A DNA stretch of 56,446 nucleotides from NCBI RefSeq assembly GCF_014897585.1, contig NZ_JABUXW010000026.1:1-56446 (forward strand), given 5' to 3'. The position numbers and the translations under genes are program-made. Source of the stretch: Brachybacterium tyrofermentans. Lineage in GTDB: Bacteria > Actinomycetota > Actinomycetes > Actinomycetales > Dermabacteraceae. Numbering within the stretch: the stretch's first letter is position 1; each line of letters opens with the position of its first letter. The notes under the pieces were generated by a model that was given only the letters and a program-made list of their open reading frames with translations, was not told where the DNA came from and did not search any database. This document shows, piece after piece, positions 46,925 through 55,819 of the stretch.

Positions 46925-48483
46925 CGGTCCTCCACCCTCTGCCCGTCCTCGCTGATCTTGTACACCAGGGCGTCCGCGGCATCGTCCCCGAGCACCGAGC
47001 TGACGTAGGGGACCCGCTCCAGCACCGAGGCGGCCGCCTCGTTCGAGTAGGTCATGATCGGTCCCGCGAGCACGGTCAGCAGCAGCGAGAAGCCGATCAT
47101 CGCGGCGGTCGCGCCCGTCATCACCTTCGGGATCCGGACGTCGCGCTGCACGATCTCCTCGCTGGGCTCCTGCCAGAAGGCACGGTTCCAGATCTTCGCG
47201 ATCGCGTAGAGCGTCAGCAGGCTGGTCAGCACGCTGATGGCGATGAGGATCCAGCCCGAGGCCAGGTTGTACTGGATGCCGGCCTCGATCAGGCCCACCT
47301 TGCCGATGAAGCCCGAGAACGGCGGGATGCCGGCGAGGTTCATGGCGGGGATGAAGAAGAGGATCGCGATGAGGGGGGCGAGCTTCGCGAGACCGCCGAG
47401 CTTGATGAGGTTCGTGGTCCCGCCGCGGGTCTCGATCAGACCCGCGCCGAGGAACAGCGTCGACTGCACGGTGATGTGGTGGGCGACGTAGTAGATGGTC
47501 GCGCCCATCCCCAGCTGGGTGCTCATGCCGATGCCGAACAGCATGTAGCCCATGTGCGAGACCAGGGTGAAGGACAGCACGCGCTTGAGGTCCGTCTGCG
47601 CGACGGCGCCGAGGATGCCGATGAACAGACTCAGTCCCGCCGCCGCCAACAGCAGGTTCTGGATCTGCGAGGCCGGGAACAGCAGCGTCTCCAAGCGGAG
47701 GATCGCGTAGATGCCCACCTTCGTCAGCAGGCCCGCGAACACGGCGGTCACCGGAGCCGGGGCGGTCGGGTAGGAATCCGGCAGCCAGGCGCTCAGCGGG
47801 AAGATCGCGGCCTTGATCGCGAAGGCGACCAGCAGCATCAGCTCGAGCATCATCCGCGTGCCCGGCTCGAGCCCGTCCAGGCGCACCGCCAGCTCGGCGA
47901 GGTTCACGGTGCCGGTGGCCGCGTAGACGGCGGCGATGGCCGACAGGAAGATGATCGAGCTGAGCAGCGAGACGATCACGTACATCGTCGCGGCACGGAT
48001 CCGGCTGGCGGAGCCGCCGAGGGTGAGCAGCACATAGCTCGCCGCGAGCAGCACCTCGAAACCGACGTAGAGGTTGAACAGGTCCCCGGCGAGGAAGGCC
48101 ATGGACACCCCGGCCACCAGCGCCAGATAGGTGGGGTGGTAGATCGCCAGCGGAGTGCGCCCGGACTGCTCGCTCACCGCCTGCGCGCTGGAGTACACCA
48201 GCACGGCGAGGGTGACGAAGCTGGAGACCACGAGCATCAGGGCGGTGAGCCGGTCGGCGACCAGCACGATGCCCAGCTGCGGCGTCCAGTTGCCGATCTG
48301 GAGGACGAGCACGCCCTCCTGGGTGACGTAATAGCCCATCGCCAGCGCGACGGTGAGGATCGCGACGAGCGTGAGGATCGTCAGCCACAGCTGCACGCGT
48401 GCGTGGTGGCGCAGCAGCAGGGTCACCGCGGCGCCGCCCAACGGGAGCATCACCGGCAGGGCGAGGAGGAGCTCGATGCTCAT
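46921..48483 (-). CDS. mnhD: Na+/H+ antiporter subunit D (MnhD/MrpD)
   Basis: A 520-aa, 14-helix proton-channel subunit related to complex I NuoN/NuoM. Conserved lysines lie in KAAIFPLSAWLPDSYPTAPAPVTAVFAGLLTKVG, followed by the TDLKRVLSFTLVSHMGYMLFGIG block typical of this family. Start overlaps mnhC by 4 bp (ATGA). Confidence 0.96.
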   Translation of the reverse strand: MSIELLLALPVMLPLGGAAVTLLLRHHARVQLWLTILTLVAILTVALAMGYYVTQEGVLVLQIGNWTPQLGIVLVADRLTALMLVVSSFVTLAVLVYSSAQAVSEQSGRTPLAIYHPTYLALVAGVSMAFLAGDLFNLYVGFEVLLAASYVLLTLGGSASRIRAATMYVIVSLLSSIIFLSAIAAVYAATGTVNLAELAVRLDGLEPGTRMMLELMLLVAFAIKAAIFPLSAWLPDSYPTAPAPVTAVFAGLLTKVGIYAILRLETLLFPASQIQNLLLAAAGLSLFIGILGAVAQTDLKRVLSFTLVSHMGYMLFGIGMSTQLGMGATIYYVAHHITVQSTLFLGAGLIETRGGTTNLIKLGGLAKLAPLIAILFFIPAMNLAGIPPFSGFIGKVGLIEAGIQYNLASGWILIAISVLTSLLTLYAIAKIWNRAFWQEPSEEIVQRDVRIPKVMTGATAAMIGFSLLLTVLAGPIMTYSNEAAASVLERVPYVSSVLGDDAADALVYKISEDGQRVEDR

Positions 48484-49196
48484 GCGTCCCCCCGTTCGTC
48501 GGTGTGCTCTGAGTCGGGATCGAGGTCAGGATCCGCATCGGTGGCCGGGCCCGCTCCGGGCGCCCGGCTCGCACCACGGTCATCGACCCGTTCCCGGTCG
48601 CTCCCCCGGTTCGGGCCCTGATCGCGTGCGCGCCGCCGGAACGCCGGCCGCGGCGGAGGCTCCTGGCCCTCGTCGGCCTCGGTGGCGTCCTGCGGGACGT
48701 CCTCGGCGCTCGTGAGGTCGGAGCCGAGCTGGTCGTCGTCGGCGGGCGCGAAGCCCTGGGAGTGCATGAGCGCACCACGTCGCGACTCCTCCGAGAGGGC
48801 CTGCGACCAGGGCAGCTTCTCGGCATCCTCCGAGCGGCGGCGCCGACGACGCAGCACGCGCCGGTCCTCGACGTCGTCGGGGACCTCGTCGTGCCCGAAC
48901 AGCTGCCAGGCACGATAGGCCAGCGCCATGCCGAAGGCGGTGATGCCCAGCGAGATGACGATCGCCGTGAGCACCATCGCGAAGGGCAGCGGATCCGTCA
49001 TCTCGCCCGGATCCGCGCTGCCCTCGAAAGGAGGCTTCCCGGCGGGCCCGGCGGCGACGATGAACAGCAGGTTCACCCCGTTGCCGACCAGCACGAAGCC
49101 GAGGATCACCCGGGTCAGGGTGCGTTCGAGCACGAGGTAGACGCCGCAGGCGATGAGCACCCCGGCGGTCAGGAGGAGGGCGAGGCTAACGGACAT
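48480..49196 (-). CDS. mnhC: Na+/H+ antiporter subunit C (MnhC/MrpC)
   Basis: A 238-aa subunit related to NuoK. The first about 115 residues have three helices with RVILGFVLVGNGVNLLFIVA and DPLPFAMVLTAIVISLGITAFGMAL. The remaining about 120 residues are a charged cytoplasmic tail: an Arg run, then Asp/Glu/Arg-rich sequence. Typical MrpC ends near residue 115-120. It overlaps mnhA by 11 bp. Confidence 0.94.
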   Translation of the reverse strand: MSVSLALLLTAGVLIACGVYLVLERTLTRVILGFVLVGNGVNLLFIVAAGPAGKPPFEGSADPGEMTDPLPFAMVLTAIVISLGITAFGMALAYRAWQLFGHDEVPDDVEDRRVLRRRRRRSEDAEKLPWSQALSEESRRGALMHSQGFAPADDDQLGSDLTSAEDVPQDATEADEGQEPPPRPAFRRRARDQGPNRGSDRERVDDRGASRAPGAGPATDADPDLDPDSEHTDERGDA

Positions 49197-52119
49197 CGGT
49201 CTCCATCTCCTGCTGCTGGTCGATCTGGGATCCGAGGGTCCGCAGGAAGTCGAGGAGGACGCCGACGACGACGAGATAGACGCCCGTGTCGAACAGCAGC
49301 GCGCTGGGGAAGTGGAGCTCTCCCAGCAGCGGCACGTGCACGATCGGCGTGGCGGTGGCGAACACCGTCCCGCCGAAGAGCAGCGGCAGCACGCCCGCGG
49401 CGACGGCGATCGCCATCCCGGAGCCGAGCACGAAGCCGGCCTGCACGGGGGCCGCCTCGGAGAGCTCGTAGCGCCCGCCGGCGAGATAGCGCAGGGCGAG
49501 GGCGAGGCCCGCGACCAGGCCGCCTGCGAAGCCGCCGCCGGGGAGGTTGTGCCCGGCCATCAGCAGGTACAGCGAGAACATCATCATCAGCGGGAACGCG
49601 ATCCGCGTGGTGACCTCGAGGATCACCATCCGCCGCTCGGGGGCGAGGGTCAGCCCGGCCGAGAGCCAGGTGCGCCAGCGGTTGCCACCGGCGACATCGT
49701 CGGGCCGCGCATCGAAGTCGAGGGCGTTCTGCGGCAGGGCGGAGTCGGAGCGGCGGCGCCAGATCGAGGTGCGCAGGTCCAGGTCGCGCACCCGGGAGAT
49801 CGACTGCTCGCGGCGGGTCACGAAGATCAGCGAGGCCACGCCCGTGGCGACCACCAGCAGCACCGAGATCTCGCCCATCGTGTCCCACACGCGGGCGTCG
49901 ACCAGGGCGACGTTGACGACGTTGTGGCCGCCGCCGATCGTGTAGGCGGTCTCGATGAGCCCCGGGCCGAGCGGGTCGAGGTAGCGGGCGTCGGCCGCAT
50001 ACAGCGCCGCGCCGCACAGGACCACGGCCGTGCTGATCGCGATCGCCCAGCGGCCCCAGGCACCGATCCGCAGCGGCCGGCGGGAGAAGTGCGTGGGCAG
50101 GCGGCGCAGCACGAGGACCAGCACCACGGTCATCGCGGTCTCGACGAGGACCTGGGTGGTCGCGACGTCCGGGGCGCCGGCGACGAGGAACAGCACCGCG
50201 ACCGCATAGCCGGTGACCGAGATGAGGAAGACCGCGCGCAGACGGCGCCGGGACCGGGCGGCGCCGAGCGCCGCGAGGGCGGCGACCGGGAGCATGATGA
50301 GCTCGACCGGATGGTGGAAGAGCACCAGGTTGTCCGGCAGCGGGGACTGCGAGATGGCGATCGGGGCCACGAGGGCGATCAGCACCAGCAGCATCGTGCC
50401 CAGGGTGTACGGCAGGGAACCGCGCTGGAACAACGGGGTCACGGCGACGGAGGCGGCGTCGATACTGCGCATCAGGCGGCGGAAGCCGCGCTCCGCATCG
50501 ATCCGGTCCAGGACCTCCTCGCCGGCCCACGTCTGCGGGGAGACCTGCTTCTGGAGCACCGCGAACGGCCTCGCGAGCAGGCACAGCACGACACCGAGGC
50601 CGAGCGCGACGACGGAGGCCAGCAGGGGCACGCCCAGGTGCGGGATCACGACGAGATGGATGCCCTGGCCGGTCTCGGGCAGCTGCGCCGAGAAGCCCCG
50701 CAGAACCTTCTCGAGCGGGCCGAGGAGCAGAGGGAAGGCCACGGAGAACACGGCCACCACTGCCGGCGGCAGCCAGAACAGCACCGGGATCCGCGGCGCA
50801 TCGACCGCGGGCGCGCCCGGAGCGGCTCCGAAGGCACCGTGGACGAAGCGCCAGGAGTAGGCGACGGTGAGGATCGACCCCGCGACGAGCGCGGCCAGCA
50901 GGAGACGGTGCCAGGGCGCGCCCTCCCAGAGCGCCGTGAACAGCGCCTCCTTCGCGACGAAGCCGAACAGCGGCGGCACGGCGGCCATCGACGCGGCCGA
51001 GATGGTGCCGATCAGCGCGACGACCGGCGCGACCTTCCACACCCCCGACAGCACCCGCAGGTCACGGGTGCCGAACTTCTTGTCGATGATGCCCACGACC
51101 ATGAACAGCGGCGCCTTGAACACGGCGTGGGCGATCAGCATGGCCAGCCCCGCCAGCAGGGCGTCATGGGTGGCGAGCCCGGCCACCGCGGAGAGGAAGC
51201 CCAGCTGGGAGACCGTCCCGTAGGCCAGCAGGAGCTTGATGTCCGTCTGCCGCAGCGCGCGCCATCCGCCCAGCAGCATCGTCGCCGCGCCGACCACGGC
51301 GATGACGATGCTGATCGCCTCGAGGTGGGTGAGCGCCGGGCCGAACCGCAGGATCAGGTACACGCCGCCCTTCACCATCGCCGCCGCGTGGAGGTAGGCG
51401 GAGACGGGGGTGGGCGCCGCCATCGCCCCGGGCAGCCAGAAGTGCGTCGGCACGAGAGCGGACTTCGTCGTCGCCCCGGCCAGGATCAGCAGCACGGCGA
51501 TCACGAGGTAGGGGCCGGCGTCGGCCCACATCGGGGAGACCAGGATCTGCGACAGCCGCAGCGACCCGGCCTCCGCGCCGATCATCAGGAGCCCTACGAG
51601 CATCGCCAGTCCCCCGGCGGTGGTGGAGATCAGGGCGTTCATCGCGGCACGGCGCGAGGCCTGGCGGTCCTGGTAGTGCCCGATCAGCAGGTACGAGAAG
51701 ACGGTGGTGAGCTCCCAGAAGGTGTAGAGCACCATCACGTCGTCGGAGAGCACCAGGCCGATCATCGCGCCGGCGAAAGCTGTCAGCACACCGGCGAAGC
51801 GACCCAGGCCGGGCTCGGTGTCCTGGAAGTAGCGCGCGCAGTACATCAGCACGATCGCCCCGATGCCGGTGGCGATCATCGCCATCACCCAGCTCAGCGG
51901 GTCCAGACGGAACGCGATCTCGATGCCGAAGGCGGGGATCCAGGGGACCGACACGTCGAGGGGATTCTGCGCGAGGTCGACGGGGTCCAGCGTCGCGAGC
52001 CAGACTGTGGAGGCCGCGGGGACCGCCGCCAGGACGAAGAAGGCGTTGCGCCCCATCAGCCGCACCAGGACCGGCCCTGCGAGCGCGGCCACCAGATGGG
52101 CGAGGAGCATCGTGTACAC
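49186..52119 (-). CDS. mnhA: Na+/H+ antiporter subunit A, fused A/B (MnhA/MrpA)
   Basis: A 977-aa subunit. The N-terminal about 750 residues are the NuoL-like MrpA (FTFWELTTVFSYLLIGHYQDRQASRRAAMNAL; KSALVPTHFWLPGAMAAPTPVSAYLHAAAMVKGGVYL; TDIKLLLAYGTVSQLGF), and the last about 160 residues are an MrpB domain (GHNLPGGGFAGGLVAGLALALRYLAGG). The A/B fusion is usual in actinobacteria, which explains the absence of mnhB. I chose GTG 52119 because GGAG lies 5 nt upstream; ATG 52134 has no ribosome site. First gene of mnhACDEFG. The complex exports Na+ in exchange for H+ and supports pH and salt tolerance. Confidence 0.95.
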   Translation of the reverse strand: MYTMLLAHLVAALAGPVLVRLMGRNAFFVLAAVPAASTVWLATLDPVDLAQNPLDVSVPWIPAFGIEIAFRLDPLSWVMAMIATGIGAIVLMYCARYFQDTEPGLGRFAGVLTAFAGAMIGLVLSDDVMVLYTFWELTTVFSYLLIGHYQDRQASRRAAMNALISTTAGGLAMLVGLLMIGAEAGSLRLSQILVSPMWADAGPYLVIAVLLILAGATTKSALVPTHFWLPGAMAAPTPVSAYLHAAAMVKGGVYLILRFGPALTHLEAISIVIAVVGAATMLLGGWRALRQTDIKLLLAYGTVSQLGFLSAVAGLATHDALLAGLAMLIAHAVFKAPLFMVVGIIDKKFGTRDLRVLSGVWKVAPVVALIGTISAASMAAVPPLFGFVAKEALFTALWEGAPWHRLLLAALVAGSILTVAYSWRFVHGAFGAAPGAPAVDAPRIPVLFWLPPAVVAVFSVAFPLLLGPLEKVLRGFSAQLPETGQGIHLVVIPHLGVPLLASVVALGLGVVLCLLARPFAVLQKQVSPQTWAGEEVLDRIDAERGFRRLMRSIDAASVAVTPLFQRGSLPYTLGTMLLVLIALVAPIAISQSPLPDNLVLFHHPVELIMLPVAALAALGAARSRRRLRAVFLISVTGYAVAVLFLVAGAPDVATTQVLVETAMTVVLVLVLRRLPTHFSRRPLRIGAWGRWAIAISTAVVLCGAALYAADARYLDPLGPGLIETAYTIGGGHNVVNVALVDARVWDTMGEISVLLVVATGVASLIFVTRREQSISRVRDLDLRTSIWRRRSDSALPQNALDFDARPDDVAGGNRWRTWLSAGLTLAPERRMVILEVTTRIAFPLMMMFSLYLLMAGHNLPGGGFAGGLVAGLALALRYLAGGRYELSEAAPVQAGFVLGSGMAIAVAAGVLPLLFGGTVFATATPIVHVPLLGELHFPSALLFDTGVYLVVVGVLLDFLRTLGSQIDQQQEMETDVR

Positions 52120-52235
52120 GCAGTCTCCGTCCATCGACAGCAGGGGAAGGGGCCTCGACCATTCTACGGGAGAGCGGCTGTGCTTTTCTGAGGCCCTTCT
52201 CCCACTTCACGTGCCGACCTGGGCTCCGCGCTCCG

Positions 52236-52241
52236 TACAGT
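52236..52241 (+). promoter_or_regulatory. -10 box TACAGT of the UMF1 transporter gene
   Basis: TACAGT, 6 nt (GAGCCC), then ATG at 52248; no Shine-Dalgarno site. Nearly identical in sequence to the sensor-kinase start region at 37950-37964. Confidence 0.55.
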
Positions 52242-52247
52242 GAGCCC

Positions 52248-53630
52248 ATGGCCACCACCCCGGAACCGGGAGACCGCATCGTCCCGGACCCCGCACCGAG
52301 ATCCCGTCGTCGCCCCGTCGTCTCGTTCGCCCTGTGGGACGGGGGCATGAGCGCCTTCAGCTCCGTGATCCTCACCTTCGTCTTCGCCACCTATGTCGCG
52401 AGCGCCGTCGCCTCCGAGGGCGCCGTCGGAGAGGAGGCGATCAAGGCCGCACAGGACCACGGCTCCCAGGTGCTGACCACCTGGCAGTCGATCGGCGCCG
52501 TCGCGATCGCCCTGCTCGCCCCCCTGCTGGGCAACCTCGCCGACCGCGGCGGGGTCCGCAACACCCTGCTGCGCGTGACGACCCTGGCCACCGTGCTGGT
52601 GGTCGCCCTGATGCCCCTGGTCGCGCTCGACGCGGACGATCTCGTGCTGGGAGCCGCCCTGATCGCCCTCGCCGTCGTGTTCAGCGAGCTGGCCGGAGTG
52701 TTCGTGAACTCGGTGCTGCCCGAGGTCTCGACCCCGGAGAACCGCGGCCGGATCTCCGGCACGGCCTGGGCGGTCGGCTACTGGGGCTCGATCGTGTGCC
52801 TGGGCGCGGTGCTGGTGCTGTTCGTGATGCCCGGCACCGGGCTGCTCGGGATCACGGGGGACGATGGTTGGAACTTCCGGGCGATCCCCCTGTTCGTGGC
52901 GCTGTGGATCCTGCTGGGCACCCTCCCGCTGATGATCTGGGCGCCCAAGCATCCCGCGACGGCCCCCGCGCAGCGGTGGACCCCGCTGCAGGGGTACGCC
53001 AGCATCGTGCGCCGCGTGATCAGGGCCTTCCGCGAAGAGCCGGTCATGCTCCAGTACCTCGTCGCGTCGGCGATCTACCGCGACGGCCTCGGAGCGGTGT
53101 TCTCCATCGCGGGAGTGCTCGCCGCGAACGCCTACGGCTTCTCCACCGTCGAGATCATCATCTTCGGGATCGCCGCGAACCTCGTCGCCGGGATCGGCGT
53201 CTTCCTCGGAGGGCGGGCCGACGACCGCATGGGCACCCGGTGGCTGATCATCGTCGGCTGTCTCGGGATCATCGTGCTGGGGCTCGTCGTCCTCGCGTTC
53301 GGATCGGCTCTCGTGTTCTGGATCGCCGGGCTCGCGATCTGCCTCTTCGTCGGCCCCGTGCAGTCCGCCTCCAGGAACCTGCTCACGCGCCTCTCGGAGC
53401 CCGGCCGCGAGACCGAGAACTTCGGCCTCTACGCCACCACGGGCAGAGCGCTCGGCTTCCTGGGCACGGCGGCCTTCGCCGTGACGGTGGCGATCTCCCA
53501 GGACACCCGCACCGGGATCCTCGGCATCGTCATCGTGATCGCGCTGGGTCTGCTGGCGTTCCTGCCGATCAAGCTCGGCGCGGCCGGTGCCGCGCCCGCA
53601 AAGGTCACGAGGGCCGCAGACGCCGGCTGA
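52248..53630 (+). CDS. MFS transporter, UMF1 type
   Basis: A 460-aa, 12-helix transporter of the UMF1 (Atg22-like) group. The start RRPVVSFALWDGGMSAFSSVILTFVFATYV, the loop LADRGGVRNTLLRVT and the segment NRGRISGTAWAVGYWGSI are group-typical, as is VGPVQSASRNLLTRLSEPGRETENFGLYATTGRALGFLG. Substrate unknown; export of amino acids is suggested for relatives. The stop codon lies in a 10-bp duplication (53619-53638). Confidence 0.9.
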   Translation: MATTPEPGDRIVPDPAPRSRRRPVVSFALWDGGMSAFSSVILTFVFATYVASAVASEGAVGEEAIKAAQDHGSQVLTTWQSIGAVAIALLAPLLGNLADRGGVRNTLLRVTTLATVLVVALMPLVALDADDLVLGAALIALAVVFSELAGVFVNSVLPEVSTPENRGRISGTAWAVGYWGSIVCLGAVLVLFVMPGTGLLGITGDDGWNFRAIPLFVALWILLGTLPLMIWAPKHPATAPAQRWTPLQGYASIVRRVIRAFREEPVMLQYLVASAIYRDGLGAVFSIAGVLAANAYGFSTVEIIIFGIAANLVAGIGVFLGGRADDRMGTRWLIIVGCLGIIVLGLVVLAFGSALVFWIAGLAICLFVGPVQSASRNLLTRLSEPGRETENFGLYATTGRALGFLGTAAFAVTVAISQDTRTGILGIVIVIALGLLAFLPIKLGAAGAAPAKVTRAADAG

Positions 53631-53638
53631 CGCCGGAT
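53619..53638. repeat. 10-bp tandem duplication spanning the UMF1 stop
   Basis: GACGCCGGCT (53619-53628) and GACGCCGGAT (53629-53638); the TGA stop 53628-53630 sits at the junction. Confidence 0.8.
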
Positions 53639-53650
53639 CGGGCGGGAGCG

Positions 53651-53726
53651 GCAGGATCACGCGCGATCAGCAGTATCACGCGCTATCAGCAGGATCAGGC
53701 GCGATCAGCAGGATCAGGCGAGATCG
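53651..53726. repeat. Four 19-bp units spanning the stop of a hypothetical gene
   Basis: Units at 53651, 53670, 53689 and 53708 share GCAGGATCAGGCGCGATCA. The last carries the final codons and stop (53714-53716) of the minus-strand gene; the other three lie after the stop and each repeats the TGAT of the stop. Confidence 0.93.
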
Positions 53727-54673
53727 GCGGGATCCACGAGGAAGCCCTCGAGATCCACGACATACCCGCCGACGGTCTCGGTGAGCAGCCCTGCGATCAG
53801 TCCGATGCGACGGTAGGCGTGCGACCAGCGCGCGGCGGTCTCCGCATCCGGACTCTCGAGGTCGAGCTCCGCCTCATCAGCCGGGAGGTGCACGAGCTCG
53901 TAGTCGACGGCGGAGTCCGTCCAGCCGAGCGCGCTGAGCGCGGGATGCCTCGTGCTGCGCCCCACCCGGACATGGATCGCGTCGCCCTCGACCGACGAGC
54001 CCGGCGTGGTCAGCGGGATGGTGACGCTGTAGCCGGTCCGCACGACCTCCGATGGCACCCGGTCCAGCTCGGCTTCGGGCTCGAGCGGTGCGATCAGCTG
54101 GGCGAAGGCCTCCGGGGCCAGCGCATGAGGGCTGACGACGATCAGGTCGCGGACATGGAACGGGTGCGGCTCGAGGCGGGCCCCGCCGTCGGTGACCACG
54201 GCCCCGTAGAGGCGACGGCTCAGCGACCAGACCAGATCCAGGGCGCGCCGTTCCGCCGCGAACGGGAGTCCCTCCGGGAAGGCCTTCCCGTACCCATGGG
54301 AGTCCCCGAGACCCTCAGGGAGGGGATCCTCGCGCACCCGCGGGGTCTCGATGGTCCAGCGACCGGCGCCGCGGGGCGACGGATCGGGCACCAGACGGGT
54401 GTCGTCACCGATCTCGATCGTCCCGTCCTCCCCCAGCACGGCCTGCGGGCGCACATTGCGCACCATGGCGAGCACGTCCGCCGCGGCGGTGCCCCGGGGC
54501 AGCTGGAGCCGATGCTCGGTCCGAGCTCCCTCCGCGCCGGAACCGGCCGAGGTCTCGTCGACGTCGTGGCCCTCCACGGCGTCGACGCCGTCCGCGCCGG
54601 CGCTGGCGCTGGCGCTGGCCGAGTCGGTCGTGCCGGTGCCGTTCCTGTCGGCGTCCTCCGCGATGTCTCTCAT
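53714..54673 (-). CDS. Hypothetical protein (319 aa) coupled to dcd
   Basis: A 319-aa soluble protein. The N-terminal about 50 residues are low complexity with a Ser-Ala run (from a GGCGCT hexamer repeat). The rest looks like a globular alpha/beta domain: LQLPRGTAAADVLAMVRNVRPQAVLGEDGTIEIGDDTR, ALDLVWSLSRRLYGAVVTDGGARLEPHPFHVRDLIVVSPHAL, and an end YRRIGLIAGLLTETVGGYVVDLEGFLVDPADLA. No family is recognised with confidence. Its ATG overlaps the dcd stop by 1 nt (TGATG), so it is translated with dcd. Confidence 0.8.
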   Translation of the reverse strand: MRDIAEDADRNGTGTTDSASASASAGADGVDAVEGHDVDETSAGSGAEGARTEHRLQLPRGTAAADVLAMVRNVRPQAVLGEDGTIEIGDDTRLVPDPSPRGAGRWTIETPRVREDPLPEGLGDSHGYGKAFPEGLPFAAERRALDLVWSLSRRLYGAVVTDGGARLEPHPFHVRDLIVVSPHALAPEAFAQLIAPLEPEAELDRVPSEVVRTGYSVTIPLTTPGSSVEGDAIHVRVGRSTRHPALSALGWTDSAVDYELVHLPADEAELDLESPDAETAARWSHAYRRIGLIAGLLTETVGGYVVDLEGFLVDPADLA

Positions 54674-55263
54674 CAGTCCTCCTGGACGGGGATCACGGTG
54701 CGATGGAAGTTCTGCGCGGAGCGCGAGGGCGTGGGGCCGCGCTGACCGAGGTAGCGGTTGAGGTTGCCCGCGCTGCCGTAGGGACGGTCCGAGGCGCTGG
54801 AGAGCTGGAAGAAGCACAGCTGCCCGATCTTCATCCCGGGCCACAGCGCGACCGGGAGGGTCGCCATGTTCGACAGCTCGAGCGTGATGTGGCCCTGGAA
54901 GCCGGGGTCGATGAACCCGGCGGTGGAGTGGGTGAGCAGGCCGAGGCGGCCCAGGGAGCTCTTGCCCTCCAGCCGCGCGGCGACGTCGTCCGGCAGGGTG
55001 ATCTGCTCGTAGGTCGACGCGAGCACGAACTCCCCCGGGTGGAGCATGTACGGCTCCTCCGGGTCGACGGCGACCTCGCGGGTCAGATCCGCCTGCTCCA
55101 TCGCCGGGTCGATCATCGCGTGCTTGTGGTTGTCGAAGAGTCGGAAATACCGATCGATCCTCACATCCACCGACGCAGGCTGGATCATCTCGTCATCGAA
55201 AGGATCCAGGCGCACTCGCCCGGCCTCGATCTGGCCTCGGATGTCATGGTCGCTCAGCAGCAC
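54673..55263 (-). CDS. dcd: dCTP deaminase (dUMP-forming type)
   Basis: A 196-aa homotrimeric pyrimidine deaminase. It aligns closely with the mycobacterial bifunctional dCTP deaminase:dUTPase: [16 protein letters not shown] start, [30 protein letters not shown], the catalytic [36 protein letters not shown] and [10 protein letters not shown]. It turns dCTP into dUMP for thymidylate synthesis, which complements the ribonucleotide reductase genes elsewhere in the window. GTG 55263 chosen by alignment; TAGGCT lies 7 nt upstream and there is no ribosome site, so the mRNA is probably leaderless. Confidence 0.95.
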   Translation of the reverse strand: MLLSDHDIRGQIEAGRVRLDPFDDEMIQPASVDVRIDRYFRLFDNHKHAMIDPAMEQADLTREVAVDPEEPYMLHPGEFVLASTYEQITLPDDVAARLEGKSSLGRLGLLTHSTAGFIDPGFQGHITLELSNMATLPVALWPGMKIGQLCFFQLSSASDRPYGSAGNLNRYLGQRGPTPSRSAQNFHRTVIPVQED

Positions 55264-55270
55264 ATCGCAC

Positions 55271-55276
55271 AGCCTA
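55271..55276 (-). promoter_or_regulatory. -10 box TAGGCT of dcd
   Basis: Read on the minus strand, TAGGCT is followed by 7 nt and GTG at 55263, giving a leaderless layout. Confidence 0.45.
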
Positions 55277-55482
55277 TCCGCCCGCCACCGGGGGCGGCGC
55301 TGCTTCCCACCGCCGCTCCCGCTCCCGCTGCGGCCCCAGCGCCCCTCCAGCCCGTCCGACCCCGCACCTCGCCCCGCCCTCCGGACCCGGTTCGCGGAGC
55401 ACCGCCACCTCAGGTATGCTGATCTGCGTTCGCTCGACGATGGCCGATCCTCCGGGACGGTGCACTGGTCGGGAGGCATTTC

Positions 55483-55553
55483 GCGGGTGTAGTTCAATGG
55501 TAGAACTTCAGCTTCCCAAGCTGATAGCGCGGGTTCGATTCCCGTCACCCGCT
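55483..55553 (+). tRNA. tRNA-Gly (anticodon TCC)
   Basis: A 71-nt cloverleaf with acceptor GCGGGTG/CACCCGC, D-arm AGTTCAATGGT, anticodon loop CTTCCCA and T-arm CGGGTTCGATTCCCG. Discriminator T, no encoded CCA. Confidence 0.95.
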
Positions 55554-55558
55554 CGATC

Positions 55559-55587
55559 AGGACCGTCGGCCATCGGCCGGCGGTCCT
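55559..55587 (+). terminator. Hairpin terminator of tRNA-Gly
   Basis: AGGACCGTCGGCC and GGCCGGCGGTCCT pair with one G-T wobble around ATC; followed by TTCC. It lies 5 bp after the tRNA. Confidence 0.8.
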
Positions 55588-55819
55588 TTCCGTCGATCGC
55601 GGTCATCCCTGTCCGTCACGGACCTCTGCGTCGACCGCGGTCCACGCTTCCGACCCCCTGCCGAGCCGTGCCTGTCCGCGTCGATCCGTGCCTGCCCGCG
55701 TCCATCCGCCGGTCGCCGCCTCGCCTCCCGAGGCGTTTCGGGGCGATGCACCTCCGGGAGGAACGCCCTCCCCCTCCGGCCGGTACGCACAGGCTTCTGT
55801 CGAAGTGTAAGAATGCGTC

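Noticed and set aside
46388..48913. An 841-codon minus-strand frame that ends with the MnhE sequence
   Set aside because: Only its last 178 codons are real (mnhE); upstream it runs through mnhD in the wrong frame.
49153..52191. A 1012-codon plus-strand frame opposite mnhA
   Set aside because: Composition (Gln/His/Asp/Gly/Arg repeats) is that of an antisense shadow; mnhA has full family motifs.
55808..55814. Leaderless -10 box for the TetR gene
   Set aside because: TAAGAAT near the ATG does not fit TANNNT at the spacing seen in the other genes.
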